In this document: piece after piece, positions 16,131-26,319 of the stretch
Numbering within the stretch: the stretch's first letter is position 1
Layout: each line of letters opens with the position of its first letter
Source: DATGXB01 sp035298905
GTDB lineage: Bacteria > Cyanobacteriota > Cyanobacteriia > Cyanobacteriales > Nostocaceae
Length of the DNA: 28,680 nt
Reading direction: 5' to 3'
NCBI GenBank assembly: GCA_035298905.1
Contig: DATGXQ010000436.1
Coordinates: 1-28,680 of the forward strand
Notes under the pieces: generated by a model
Told to the model about the DNA's origin: nothing
The model's input: only the letters and a program-made list of their open reading frames with translations
The model's database searches: none
Made by a program: the position numbers and the translations under genes

Positions 16131-16160
16131 GGGAACAGGGAACAGGGAACAGGGAACAGG
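16131..16160 (+). repeat. Heptanucleotide tandem repeat (GGGAACA, four units)
   Basis: Four perfect GGGAACA units plus GG. It is the same heptamer as in the three TACAGCA-ended elements, but here no matching flanks are visible, so it is an isolated short tandem repeat. It lies in the 301-bp gap after the GNAT gene. Confidence 0.9.
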
Positions 16161-16263
16161 AAAGAGGGGACAAGTTGTACTGAGTTTTTTTCAAAAATCA
16201 AACCGGATTCCTATATGTTGATTTAGCCTCTTTATCAATGACTAAAAAATGAAAGAAATAAAT

Positions 16264-16354
16264 TACAGCAAATTTCAGGTAAATGAGGTACAAATTTTTG
16301 GAACAAAGCTTTATGCTAAAAGACTGTCACCCCTGTTCCCTGTTCCCTGCTGTA
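16264..16354 (+). repeat. Small dispersed element with TACAGCA/TGCTGTA ends, copy 3
   Basis: A 91-bp copy with terminal TACAGCA and TGCTGTA, shared core GGTAAATGAGGTACAAATTT and CAAAGCTTTATGCTAA, and two CTGTTCC heptamers. It ends 52 bp before the hydroxylase start, so it may sit in that gene's 5' region. Confidence 0.8.
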
Positions 16355-16406
16355 CCATAATTTCTGATTAAGCATTAAATTACCAAAACCAAAATTTTGA
16401 TTACTA

Positions 16407-17453
16407 ATGGAAATAACAGACCAAATACCATTGAAGGCATCTTTTTTACAGTCTAAAAGAAGGCAAGGAATTAATCTTTCATCTTCAGAATTAGTCAAAA
16501 TAACGCCTTTATTATCTGATAGTGCTTTACCTGCCCTATGCCAACCTACTGTAGAAGGAGTTAATTTATTAACATGGGCGGCTAATCATCAAGACTTAAT
16601 TAATAAAAATTTATTCCAGTATGGAGGTATACTATTTCGTAACTTTCAAATTAAAGAAATAGCCGAGTTTGAAAAATTTATTCAAACTGTTTCAGGAAAT
16701 TTGTTGGAATATAAAGATCGCTCTTCTCCTCGCAGTGCAATTCAAGGTAAAATCTATACATCCACAGATTATCCTGCTGACCAAACTATCTTTCTTCATA
16801 GCGAGAACTCCTATGCAGCTAGTTGGCCTTTAAAAATATTCTTTCACTGTGTCACACCAGCACAGGAAGGGGGAGAAACACCTATTGCTGATACGCGCAG
16901 ATTATTCACAAATCTTGATCCAAAAATTTGCGATCGCTTCATCGAAAAAGGTGTAATGTATATTCGTAACTTTGGTGATGGTTTTGGTTTACCTTGGCAG
17001 ACAGTATTTCAAACTACAAACCCCGCCGAAGTTGAAGAATTTTGCCGTGAAAATAGCATTGAATTTGAGTGGAAACAGGGAAACCGCTTGCGAACCCGTT
17101 CCCGCAGACAAGCAGTTGCCACACATCCGAAAACCGGTGAAACAGTTTGGTTTAATCACGCTGCCTTTTTCCATGTCTCAACTTTAGATGCTAAGATTCG
17201 CACTGCATTATTAGCAGAATTTTCAGCAGAAGATTTACCACATAATACCTATTACGGTGATGGTTCACCAATTGAACCCGAAACTTTAGATACAATTCGC
17301 GCTGTTTATCAACAAGAAACTGTCATTTTTCCTTGGCAATCTGGAGATATCTTAATGTTAGATAATATGCTCACAGCGCACGGAAGAATGCCATTTATAG
17401 GGTCAAGAAAAGTAGTAGTTGGTATGTCTGAAAAATTCAGACTAGACTCATAA
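16407..17453 (+). CDS. Stand-alone aspartyl beta-hydroxylase, SyrP/TauD-like Fe(II)/2-oxoglutarate dioxygenase
   Basis: The 348-aa enzyme belongs to the TauD/SyrP superfamily, which hydroxylates the beta-carbon of amino acids tethered to NRPS carriers. The iron ligands are visible: His131-x-Glu133 (FLHSENSY) and distal His325 (LTAHGRMPF), with a nearby Arg for 2-oxoglutarate in GSRKVVVG. The HxE form, rather than HxD, is usual for SyrP-like members. In siderophore clusters such proteins make beta-hydroxyaspartate and dock on an interface domain; NRPS2, 97 bp downstream, starts with exactly such a domain followed by an Asp-type A domain. The fused domain at the end of NRPS2 is a clear homologue (shared YPAD, GGETPI, FQTT, HPKTGE, GDIxMLDNML, AHGR). 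Its N-terminus (SKRRQGINLSSSELVKI) resembles the linker of the fused form. No clear ribosome site precedes the ATG. Confidence 0.92.
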   Translation: MEITDQIPLKASFLQSKRRQGINLSSSELVKITPLLSDSALPALCQPTVEGVNLLTWAANHQDLINKNLFQYGGILFRNFQIKEIAEFEKFIQTVSGNLLEYKDRSSPRSAIQGKIYTSTDYPADQTIFLHSENSYAASWPLKIFFHCVTPAQEGGETPIADTRRLFTNLDPKICDRFIEKGVMYIRNFGDGFGLPWQTVFQTTNPAEVEEFCRENSIEFEWKQGNRLRTRSRRQAVATHPKTGETVWFNHAAFFHVSTLDAKIRTALLAEFSAEDLPHNTYYGDGSPIEPETLDTIRAVYQQETVIFPWQSGDILMLDNMLTAHGRMPFIGSRKVVVGMSEKFRLDS

Positions 17454-17550
17454 AGCCCATAGAAAAGTAAAAAAATACGGATTTTTTAGCAATTTTTTTA
17501 TCTGATATATTTTAACTTTTAAGTTGTGACGAAAGTAGGGAGAATGATTC

Positions 17551-20500
17551 ATGCTAGAAGAAATGCAAGGTTTTCGTCTTTCACCTCAACAAAGAAATCT
17601 ATGGACATGGCAAGAAGTTGATCAGAGTTCCTATTGTTCACAATGTGCAATTTTAATTGAGGGTGAGTTAAAGATTAACACCCTGAAACAAGCATTAGAA
17701 AAACTAGTCGATCGCCACGAAATACTCCGCACTAATTTTCAGTGTCTATCAGGGATGTCAATCCCGTTACAAGTAATTACAAATAATAACATTGTTTGGG
17801 GTGAAAACTACGATTTTAGTAGTTATAACCACCAAGAACAAGCAGAACTATTATCAAACTTATTTAATCAATTTCGTCAGCAGCCATTTGACTTGCAGCA
17901 AGGTTGTATGTTGCGGGTATCTCTGGTTAATCTATCTATAGAAAAGAATATTTTACTTATTGCTTTACCTGCTCTTTGTGCAGATGCTACAACCCTAAAA
18001 ATTCTAGTACGAGAGATCAGTCAATCTTATCTAGCTTGTCTTCAAAATACAGAACTAGACAATGAACCATTACAATATGCAGATTTAGCTGAATGGCAAA
18101 ATGAATTATTAGAAAGTGAAGATACAGAAGCAGGAAGAGATTATTGGCGTAAACAAAATATTGCTACTCTTTCAGACTTAAAGCTACCTTGGGAAAAACA
18201 AACCACCTCAAAATCAACATTTAAACCACAAGTACAATCTATCAATATTGCTCCTGAAATCCTCACACAGCTAGAAACACTGGTTCAGCAATACAATATT
18301 TCTGTATCTGATTTTCTATTAACTTGCTGGGAAGTTTTACTATGGCGTATTACCCAAGAACAAAACTTGGTAATCGGAACAGCTTGTGACGGACGTAAAT
18401 ATGAAGAATTAACAGAAGCTATAGGTTTATTTACTAGATACTTACCAATTTCTCTTGCAGCAAAGCCAGAAAGTAAATTTTCTGATTTATTAATTAACAA
18501 TCATCCAAATATTCAGGAAGCTACTAAATTCTATGACTATTTTAGCTGGGATAAAATTTCCACATTAAATACTAATACCTCACAGTTTCTTCCCTTCAGC
18601 TTTGAGTTTTTAGAACAATCACATTACCGTACAAATAGTGAAATTTACTTTTCAATATATCACTATTACTCTTGTACAGAAAAATTTAAAATTAAACTTG
18701 TATGCACTTTGTATAATCACGAGTTAAAAGTAGAGCTTTATTACGACTCTATCTTATTTGATTTTGAATATATTCAAGCTATAACTAGACAATTGCAAAC
18801 CTTAATATCTAGTGCTGTTAATCATCCAGAAACGGAGATTAGTGAACTAGAGATTATTAGCGATACAGAATTAACCCAGTTATTAAAAAATAACAATAAC
18901 CAGCAAGCTTACCCCAATCATTTATTAATTCATCAACTATTTGAGATACAAGTTGAAAAAACGCCTCACCAAATTGCTATAGTTTTTGAAGATGAACAAC
19001 TGACATATCAACAACTGAATCAAAAGGCAAATCAATTAGCTCATTACTTGCAAAAGCAAGGAGTCAAACCAGAAATTTTAGTGGGACTTTGCCTAGAGCG
19101 TTCTATTGACATGATTGTCAGTATTTTAGGCATTCTCAAAGCCGGTGCAGCATACGTACCCTTTGATTCAGCAATACCAACTAAAGCTTTAGCATCGCGC
19201 TTAAAAGATGTCCAAGCCTCATTTTTGATTAGTAATTCTTGCGTAGCCAATAAATTAGCAGATGTAACCAATCAAGAACAAATATTAGTCATTTGTTTAG
19301 ATACAGACTGGGAAAAAATTGCTGAAGAAAGTAATACTAATCCTAGTAGTCAAGTCAACAAAAATAATTTAGCTTATGTACTATTTACATCTGGTTCTAC
19401 AGGTCAACCTAAAGGTGTAGCAATTGAACATCAACAACTTATTAATTATGTTTATGGCATTATTTATAGGTTAAACTTGCCTATTAACTCCGGTTACAAC
19501 TTTGCATTAGTTTCTACACTAGCCGCAGACTTAGGTAATACAGTTATTTATCCTGCCCTTTGCACAGGAGGATGTCTACATATTATTTCCTACGACTGTG
19601 CAACTGATCCAATTTTATTTACAGAATATTGTCAGAAATATCCTATTGATTGCTTAAAAATTGTTCCTTCTCATCTTAGCTCCTTACTACTTTCTTCTTC
19701 ACCTCAATCTATCCTACCTCGACAAAGATTAATCTTAGGTGGTGAAGCTACTAATTGGCAATTAATTGAAAAAATTCGCCAATACGCGCCAGATTGTCTG
19801 ATATTTAATCATTATGGACCCACAGAAAGCACGGTTGGCATACTCACCTATTTAATTACAGAAGTTGAAGAGGTAGATTTACACACTAAAACAGTGCCTC
19901 TTGGTCAACCAATTGCTAATACACAAGTCTATATTTTAGATCATAAATTACAATTAGCTCCTATAGGAATTATAGGTGAAATATATATTGGAGGTGCAGG
20001 TTTAGCAAGATGCTATATGCCTAATCCTGAGCTAACTGCTGAAAGATTTATTCCTGATCCTTTTAGCAACAAACCAGGAGCAAGACTTTATAAAACAGGT
20101 GATTTAGCTCGTTACTTACCTGATGGTAAATTAGAGTTTATTGGACGTAAAGATGATCAAGTTAAAATTCGTGGTTTTCGGATCGAATTAGCAGAAATAG
20201 AAGCAATATTAACTCAACATTCCCAAGTAAGAGAAGCAGTAGTAGTAGCAAGAGAAACTGAATCTGGGGATAAACGTTTGGTAGGTTATATTGTTACTGT
20301 CAACTCAGAAAATATTGATTTAAGTGAGTTAAATAACTTCCTCAAGCAAAATTTACCTGATTATATGTTGCCTTCTGCTTGGGCTATTTTAGAAAATCTC
20401 CCACTAACATCCAATGGTAAAATCAACCGTCAGGCTTTACCAACACCAGAGGAAATAATTCAGCAGAAAAAAGGCACTATTACCCCACCACGAACACCCG

Positions 20501-23500
20501 TAGAAGAAGTATTAGCAGGAATTTGGGTGAAAATTCTTGGTGTTAAGCGAGTAGGAATTGAAGAAAACTTTTTTGAACTTGGTGGACATTCTCTACTAGC
20601 TACACAAGTAATGTCCCAAATACGTGCAGCTTTTAAAGTTGAATTACCCTTGCGTAGTTTGTTTGAGTCACCAACCGTAGCTGAACTAGCGGAACGTATT
20701 GAAAACTCACTTAGCAATGGAGAAAAATTAACTGCCTTACAAATTGCTAAAATTACACAAAAGGAGAATTTACCATTATCTTTTGCTCAACAAAGATTGT
20801 GGTTTCTTGACCAATTACAACCCGGAAGTCCAGTTTACAACCTTTCCAGAGCGGTAAAATTGCAAGGAGAATTAAACATTAATGCCTTGGAGAAAAGCTT
20901 TAATGTCATTATCCAGCGTCATGAAGCTCTACGCACTGCTTTTCATAGTTTAGATGGAGAACCTGTACAGGTAATTATCCCGGAAGTAAATATTAAATTA
21001 CCTGTGGTTGATTTACGTAATTTATCACCAGAAGAGCGTCAAATAGAAACTCAAAATTGGTTCAAAATTCAAGCACAACATTCCTTTGATTTAACTCAAG
21101 CACCACTATTAAATATTTCACTCTTGCAATTAGCAGAACAAGAATATATTCTACTGTTCACAATACACCACATAATTGCTGATGGTTGGTCAGCAGGGGT
21201 AATTATTCGAGAATTAGCAGTACTTTATGAGTCTTTTTGTATCAATAAACCTGTTGAATTACCAAGTTTACCAATTCAATATGCAGATTTTACAGTTTGG
21301 CAAAGACAATGGTTACAAACAGAGGTTTTAGCTGACCAGATGCAATACTGGAAACAACAATTAAGTGGTGATTTACCAGTATTAGAATTACCCATTGCTA
21401 AACCACGTCCTAAACATCAAACTGTTAAAGGTAAAAAGCACAATTTTATACTTTCTCCCAGTTTGACCAATGAATTAAAAACTTTAAGTCAAACCCAAGG
21501 TGTAACGCTGTTCATGACTTTATTAGCAGCATTTAAAACTCTGCTATATCGCTACACTGGACAAGAAGATATTTTAATTGGTTCACCGATTGCTAACCGT
21601 AACAGGAGTGAAATTGAGGGATTAATTGGCTTTTTTGTCAATACTCTGGTGTTGCGGACATCATTGGCTGAAAACCCCAGTTTTAGCGAATTATTAAAAC
21701 GAGTGCGAGAAGTAACTTTAGGCGCATATACTCACCAAGATTTACCTTTTGAATTGTTAGTTGAAGAACTGCAACCCCAGCGCAATCTTAATTATACGCC
21801 TTTATTCCAAGTCATGTTTGCATTACAAAATGCACCAAGGGAAGAGTTAAAACTGTCAGAGTTAAAGGGGGAATATTTGCCTATAGAGAATGATACTGCT
21901 CGATTTGATTTAAGTTTAGCTTTCACTGATGATATTAACGGATTAATTGGAGAATTAGAATATAATACTTATTTATTGGATGCTGACAGTATCGAGAGAA
22001 TGCTAGGACACTTCAGCATTTTATTAGCAGATATTGTGGAAAATCCAGAAAAACCTTTATCTGATTTAGCTATTCTGACCCCAGCAGAACAGCAACAAAT
22101 ATTAAAAGATTGGAATCATACTGAAGCTGACTATCCTGATGTTTGCGTTCAGGAATTATTTGCGGCTCAAGTTGCTAAGACACCGGATGCAATAGCAGTA
22201 GTTGCAGGGGAAGAAAGCTTAACTTATCAGCAACTAAATGAGCAAGCGAATCAATTAGCCAACTATCTAAACAGCTTGGGCGTAGGTAAAGAGGTACTTG
22301 TGGGGGTTTGTAGCGATCGCTCTCCATCCATGATCATAGCTCTCCTGGCAATTCTCAAGGCTGGTGGAGCCTACATTCCCCTAGATCCCACATATCCCCA
22401 AGAACGCTTGGCTTATATGCTGGAAGACTCCCAATTATCAATTTTATTAACCCAGCAAAAGTTTTTAACTGTTCTTCCTCCTAGCAATGCTCAAGTTATT
22501 TGCATAGATCAGGACTGGAAACACATCAGTAAACAAACCCCAATTGAGAATATCACCCAACCAGATAATTTACCAGATAATTTAATCTATACAATTTATA
22601 CATCTGGTTCTACAGGTAAACCTAAAGGTGTGCAAATTACCCATCGCAGCGTAGTAAATTTTCTCACCGCTATGCAGCAGCAGCTACAGTTAACACCTCA
22701 AGATAGTCTGTTGTCTGTCACTACCCTATCTTTTGATATTGCGGTTTTAGAACTTTTTCTCCCTCTTACAGTAGGAGCTAAAGTAATTTTAGTAAGTCGA
22801 GAAACTGCTACTGATGGCCTTAAGTTATTACAACAACTAGATAACCATAATGTAACTTTCATGCAAGCAACCCCAGCAACTTGGCGAATGTTATTAGATG
22901 CAGAATGGGAAGGAAATAAACAACTAAAAATACTGTGTGGTGGTGAAGCATTATCACCTAATTTAGCTGCACAATTACACCAAAAAGTTGCTAATATTTG
23001 GAATGTATATGGCCCTACAGAAACAACTATTTGGTCTACAATTCACCCAGTTAATGACCAAAAAACAATAGTTCCTATCGGCCGTCCTATTGCTAATACA
23101 CAAATTTATATTCTAGATCAAAACTTACAACCTGTACCTGTAGGTGTTCCTGGAGAGTTATATATTGGTGGCGTAGGGTTAGCGCGTGGCTATTTCCAAC
23201 AATCTGAATTAACAAAACAAAAGTTTATTTCTAACCCTTTTAACCCAGATACATTAATTTATAAAACAGGTGATTTAGCCCGTTATTTACACAATGGAGA
23301 AATTGAGTGTTTAGGCAGAATTGATTATCAAATAAAACTCCGGGGTTTCCGTATAGAATTGGGTGAAATTGAAGCAGTGTTAGAACAACATCCCGCCGTA
23401 CGTCAAAGTGTGGTGATAGTGCGGGAAGATGTACCAGGAAATCAGCATTTAGTTGCTTATTTGGTGGCTGAAGATAGCGTAATTAAAGAACTACCTCAGT

Positions 23501-26304
23501 ATTTACGGCAAAAACTACCTGAATACATGATACCTTCCGCTTTTGTTACCCTAAAAACAATGCCATTAACACCAAATGGCAAAGTAAACCGCCGCGCTTT
23601 ACCTGTACCGGATGATAACCAGGAATTTAAAAATAATTGGGCTGCACCTCGTAACCCAGTAGAAGAAGTTTTAGTAGGAATTTGGACTCAAATTTTAGGC
23701 GTTTCTCAAATTGGAATTGATGATAATTTCTTCGCTTTGGGTGGGCATTCTTTATTAGCTACTCAAGTTATTTCGCGCATTCGTAAAATCTTTGGCATAG
23801 AAATTCCACTCCAGCGACTATTTGAATTACCAACCATAGCTGAATTAGCACCAACTATTCACCAAAGAAATAACAAAAGGATTACTGTAATTAGTTCTGT
23901 TAATCGTGATCGTCATTTACCCTTATCTTTTGCCCAGTCTAGGTTATGGTTACTAGAGCAATTAAATCCTAGTAGCGGTATTTACAATATGCCCGCAGCA
24001 GTTCGGTTAGTGGGTAAATTGAATGTAGAAGCACTAGAAAAAAGTATTAATGAAATTATCCGCCGACATGAAGTTTTACGCACAAGTTTCCTGTTAGAAA
24101 ATGGGCAACTATTACAGGTCGTTGTTCCTCAACTCCAATTAAAAATACCTATAATCGACTTGCAAAAATTCCCCAAATTTGCAAGGGATACAGAAATTCA
24201 ACGTTTAAGTATTGAGGAATATCAAAAACCCTTTGATTTGACCAAATCACCCTTATTAAGATGCACTCTTTTACATTTAAGTGCAGAGGAATATATCTTA
24301 TTATTTACCATTCATCATATTGTGTTTGATGGTTGGTCAATAGGTATATTAATTCAGGAATTATCAATACTCTACACAGCTTTTATCGCTGGACAACTTT
24401 CTCTTTTGCCAGATTTACCTATCCAGTATGCCGACTTTGCAGCTTGGCAACGCCAGTATTTACAAGATGAAAACTTAGAAAACTTATTAACCTACTGGAA
24501 ACAACAATTAACCAACTTACCTGTACTAAAACTACCAACAAAACAACCTCGTGAACAAGTCAAAACTAATCGAGGGGCTAGTTATAGCTTTGTAATTTCT
24601 GGAACTGTAGCACAAGAATTAAAACAGCTTTCCCAGCAAGAAAATGTCACTTTATTTATGACATTGCTGGCAAGTTTCAAAATTTTATTGCAACGCTACA
24701 CCAACCAAGATGATATTATTGTTGGTACTGATGTTGCTAACCGTAATCAGTCGGAATTAGAACCATTAATTGGCTTTTTTGTTAACTTATTAGTTTTACG
24801 TACCGACTTAAGTGGCAATCCTACTTTTCAAGAGTTATTACAACGGGTTCGCACTCAAATATTATCAGCTTACGCTCATCAAGATTTACCTTTTGACGAA
24901 TTAGTTAGAGAACTACAACCTGAACGCCATTTAAACAACGCAGTTCCATTATTCCAGGTGTTATTTGTTCTGCAAAATACACCTACTTCAGATTTAGAAT
25001 TGCCAGGACTCACCCTAAATTTATTAGAGCTAGAAACCAAGACAGCTAGATTTGATTTAGCTTTATTCCTGACTGAAACAAAGCAGGGAATTGTAGGTAA
25101 ATGGCAATATAACGCTGATTTATTTGCTGAGGATACCATCACTCGCATGACAAATAATTGGCAAACACTAATTAACAATATTGTTCAACAACCCCAAAAC
25201 CGGATCAATACATTAGAAATACTCACAGCAGCCGAAAAAGCACAACAAACCATGCAACAACAGGAGCGCAAAGCCGCAAAGAAACAAAAATTTATGAATA
25301 TTGCTCCCAAAGTAGTTAATCTTTCAGTAGAGCAATTAATTAAAACTGATTATCTGCAAGAGGGGCAAAAATTTCCTCTCATCATTCAGCCAAATACTGT
25401 GGAAGTTGATTTAATATCTTGGGTAGAAAATAATCGAGAATATCTCGAAATAGAATTATTAAAACATGGAGCGATTTTATTGAGAGGATTTAATGTAAAA
25501 TCAGTTTCAGAGTTTGAAAGTGTTGCACAAACAATTTGTCCCCATTTATTTGCTGAGTATGGTGACTTACCTCGTACTGGTGAAGGCGGTAAAGTTTATG
25601 GTTCCACACCTTACCCAGCAGATAAAGCCATTCTCTTCCATAATGAAAGCTCCCATTTACATTGCTTCCCCCTCAAGATTTGGTTTTACTGTGTTCAACC
25701 TGCGGCTGAGGGAGGAGAAACCCCTATCGTTGACTGTCGCAAGGCTTATAAATTACTCAGTCCCGAACTGCGAGAAAAATTAGCCACTAAACAGTTAATG
25801 TATGTGAGAAATTATGCTGAGGGTTTAGATGTGAGTTGGCAAAACTTCTTCCAAACCACAGATAAAAAAGAAGTAGAAAATTACTGTATTCAAGCAGGAA
25901 TGGAATTTGAATGGTATAGTGATAATGGCTTAGTGACTCGTCAAATTCGCCCGGCTTTAGCCGTACATCCCAAAACTGGCGAATCTGTATTTTTTAATCA
26001 AATTCAATTACACCATATTTCCTATTTAGACCCAGAAGTAAGGGAATCATTACTATCAATATTTGGAGAATCAAAGTTACCTCGTAACGTTTACTTTGGT
26101 GATGGTACACCAATTACAGAGCAAGAAATTACCGAAATTAATGATATTTACCAGCAGTCCCAAACTAGCTTTACCTGGCAAAAAGGCGACATTATCATGC
26201 TAGATAATATGCTGGCTGCTCATGGGAGAAATCCCTATATTGGACAGCGTAAAATCGTTGTAGCAATGGCAGAAATGATCAACGGTAGCGATATTCAGAA
26301 ATAA
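17551..26304 (+). CDS. NRPS2: interface-A(Asp)-PCP-C-A(Gly)-PCP-C-beta-hydroxylase
   Basis: A 2917-aa two-module synthetase. Domains: condensation-like interface (about 1-440) whose HHxxxDG is replaced by PALCADA (140-146), so non-catalytic; A1 (455-965), pocket read as D-L-T-K-I-G-H-V-G-K, the aspartate code; PCP1 (GGHS, Ser1014); C1 (1070-1510, HHIIADG, His1206-His1207); A2 (1525-2015), pocket D-I-L-Q-L-G-V-I-W-K, close to glycine codes; PCP2 (Ser2067); C2 (2120-2560, HHIVFDG, His2255-His2256); and a SyrP/TauD-like hydroxylase (2585-2917) with His2697-x-Glu2699 and His2891. There is no epimerase or thioesterase. NRPS1's C domain should acylate the Asp, C1 joins Asp to Gly, and C2 passes the chain to the Asp of NRPS3. 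The fused hydroxylase may modify Asp here or on NRPS3. TAGGGAGA about 8 nt before the ATG supports the start. Pockets were aligned by eye to GrsA. Confidence 0.95.
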   Translation: MLEEMQGFRLSPQQRNLWTWQEVDQSSYCSQCAILIEGELKINTLKQALEKLVDRHEILRTNFQCLSGMSIPLQVITNNNIVWGENYDFSSYNHQEQAELLSNLFNQFRQQPFDLQQGCMLRVSLVNLSIEKNILLIALPALCADATTLKILVREISQSYLACLQNTELDNEPLQYADLAEWQNELLESEDTEAGRDYWRKQNIATLSDLKLPWEKQTTSKSTFKPQVQSINIAPEILTQLETLVQQYNISVSDFLLTCWEVLLWRITQEQNLVIGTACDGRKYEELTEAIGLFTRYLPISLAAKPESKFSDLLINNHPNIQEATKFYDYFSWDKISTLNTNTSQFLPFSFEFLEQSHYRTNSEIYFSIYHYYSCTEKFKIKLVCTLYNHELKVELYYDSILFDFEYIQAITRQLQTLISSAVNHPETEISELEIISDTELTQLLKNNNNQQAYPNHLLIHQLFEIQVEKTPHQIAIVFEDEQLTYQQLNQKANQLAHYLQKQGVKPEILVGLCLERSIDMIVSILGILKAGAAYVPFDSAIPTKALASRLKDVQASFLISNSCVANKLADVTNQEQILVICLDTDWEKIAEESNTNPSSQVNKNNLAYVLFTSGSTGQPKGVAIEHQQLINYVYGIIYRLNLPINSGYNFALVSTLAADLGNTVIYPALCTGGCLHIISYDCATDPILFTEYCQKYPIDCLKIVPSHLSSLLLSSSPQSILPRQRLILGGEATNWQLIEKIRQYAPDCLIFNHYGPTESTVGILTYLITEVEEVDLHTKTVPLGQPIANTQVYILDHKLQLAPIGIIGEIYIGGAGLARCYMPNPELTAERFIPDPFSNKPGARLYKTGDLARYLPDGKLEFIGRKDDQVKIRGFRIELAEIEAILTQHSQVREAVVVARETESGDKRLVGYIVTVNSENIDLSELNNFLKQNLPDYMLPSAWAILENLPLTSNGKINRQALPTPEEIIQQKKGTITPPRTPVEEVLAGIWVKILGVKRVGIEENFFELGGHSLLATQVMSQIRAAFKVELPLRSLFESPTVAELAERIENSLSNGEKLTALQIAKITQKENLPLSFAQQRLWFLDQLQPGSPVYNLSRAVKLQGELNINALEKSFNVIIQRHEALRTAFHSLDGEPVQVIIPEVNIKLPVVDLRNLSPEERQIETQNWFKIQAQHSFDLTQAPLLNISLLQLAEQEYILLFTIHHIIADGWSAGVIIRELAVLYESFCINKPVELPSLPIQYADFTVWQRQWLQTEVLADQMQYWKQQLSGDLPVLELPIAKPRPKHQTVKGKKHNFILSPSLTNELKTLSQTQGVTLFMTLLAAFKTLLYRYTGQEDILIGSPIANRNRSEIEGLIGFFVNTLVLRTSLAENPSFSELLKRVREVTLGAYTHQDLPFELLVEELQPQRNLNYTPLFQVMFALQNAPREELKLSELKGEYLPIENDTARFDLSLAFTDDINGLIGELEYNTYLLDADSIERMLGHFSILLADIVENPEKPLSDLAILTPAEQQQILKDWNHTEADYPDVCVQELFAAQVAKTPDAIAVVAGEESLTYQQLNEQANQLANYLNSLGVGKEVLVGVCSDRSPSMIIALLAILKAGGAYIPLDPTYPQERLAYMLEDSQLSILLTQQKFLTVLPPSNAQVICIDQDWKHISKQTPIENITQPDNLPDNLIYTIYTSGSTGKPKGVQITHRSVVNFLTAMQQQLQLTPQDSLLSVTTLSFDIAVLELFLPLTVGAKVILVSRETATDGLKLLQQLDNHNVTFMQATPATWRMLLDAEWEGNKQLKILCGGEALSPNLAAQLHQKVANIWNVYGPTETTIWSTIHPVNDQKTIVPIGRPIANTQIYILDQNLQPVPVGVPGELYIGGVGLARGYFQQSELTKQKFISNPFNPDTLIYKTGDLARYLHNGEIECLGRIDYQIKLRGFRIELGEIEAVLEQHPAVRQSVVIVREDVPGNQHLVAYLVAEDSVIKELPQYLRQKLPEYMIPSAFVTLKTMPLTPNGKVNRRALPVPDDNQEFKNNWAAPRNPVEEVLVGIWTQILGVSQIGIDDNFFALGGHSLLATQVISRIRKIFGIEIPLQRLFELPTIAELAPTIHQRNNKRITVISSVNRDRHLPLSFAQSRLWLLEQLNPSSGIYNMPAAVRLVGKLNVEALEKSINEIIRRHEVLRTSFLLENGQLLQVVVPQLQLKIPIIDLQKFPKFARDTEIQRLSIEEYQKPFDLTKSPLLRCTLLHLSAEEYILLFTIHHIVFDGWSIGILIQELSILYTAFIAGQLSLLPDLPIQYADFAAWQRQYLQDENLENLLTYWKQQLTNLPVLKLPTKQPREQVKTNRGASYSFVISGTVAQELKQLSQQENVTLFMTLLASFKILLQRYTNQDDIIVGTDVANRNQSELEPLIGFFVNLLVLRTDLSGNPTFQELLQRVRTQILSAYAHQDLPFDELVRELQPERHLNNAVPLFQVLFVLQNTPTSDLELPGLTLNLLELETKTARFDLALFLTETKQGIVGKWQYNADLFAEDTITRMTNNWQTLINNIVQQPQNRINTLEILTAAEKAQQTMQQQERKAAKKQKFMNIAPKVVNLSVEQLIKTDYLQEGQKFPLIIQPNTVEVDLISWVENNREYLEIELLKHGAILLRGFNVKSVSEFESVAQTICPHLFAEYGDLPRTGEGGKVYGSTPYPADKAILFHNESSHLHCFPLKIWFYCVQPAAEGGETPIVDCRKAYKLLSPELREKLATKQLMYVRNYAEGLDVSWQNFFQTTDKKEVENYCIQAGMEFEWYSDNGLVTRQIRPALAVHPKTGESVFFNQIQLHHISYLDPEVRESLLSIFGESKLPRNVYFGDGTPITEQEITEINDIYQQSQTSFTWQKGDIIMLDNMLAAHGRNPYIGQRKIVVAMAEMINGSDIQK

Positions 26305-26319
26305 GTATTACTTAAAAAT

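Noticed and set aside
16131..16160. Tandem heptamers as a possible CRISPR array
   Set aside because: Units are contiguous 7-mers without unique spacers; this is a simple tandem repeat.
17551..18870. Reading the NRPS2 N-terminus as a normal condensation or epimerisation domain
   Set aside because: The HHxxxDG site is PALCADA, and its position before A(Asp) beside a hydroxylase gene fits an interface domain better.
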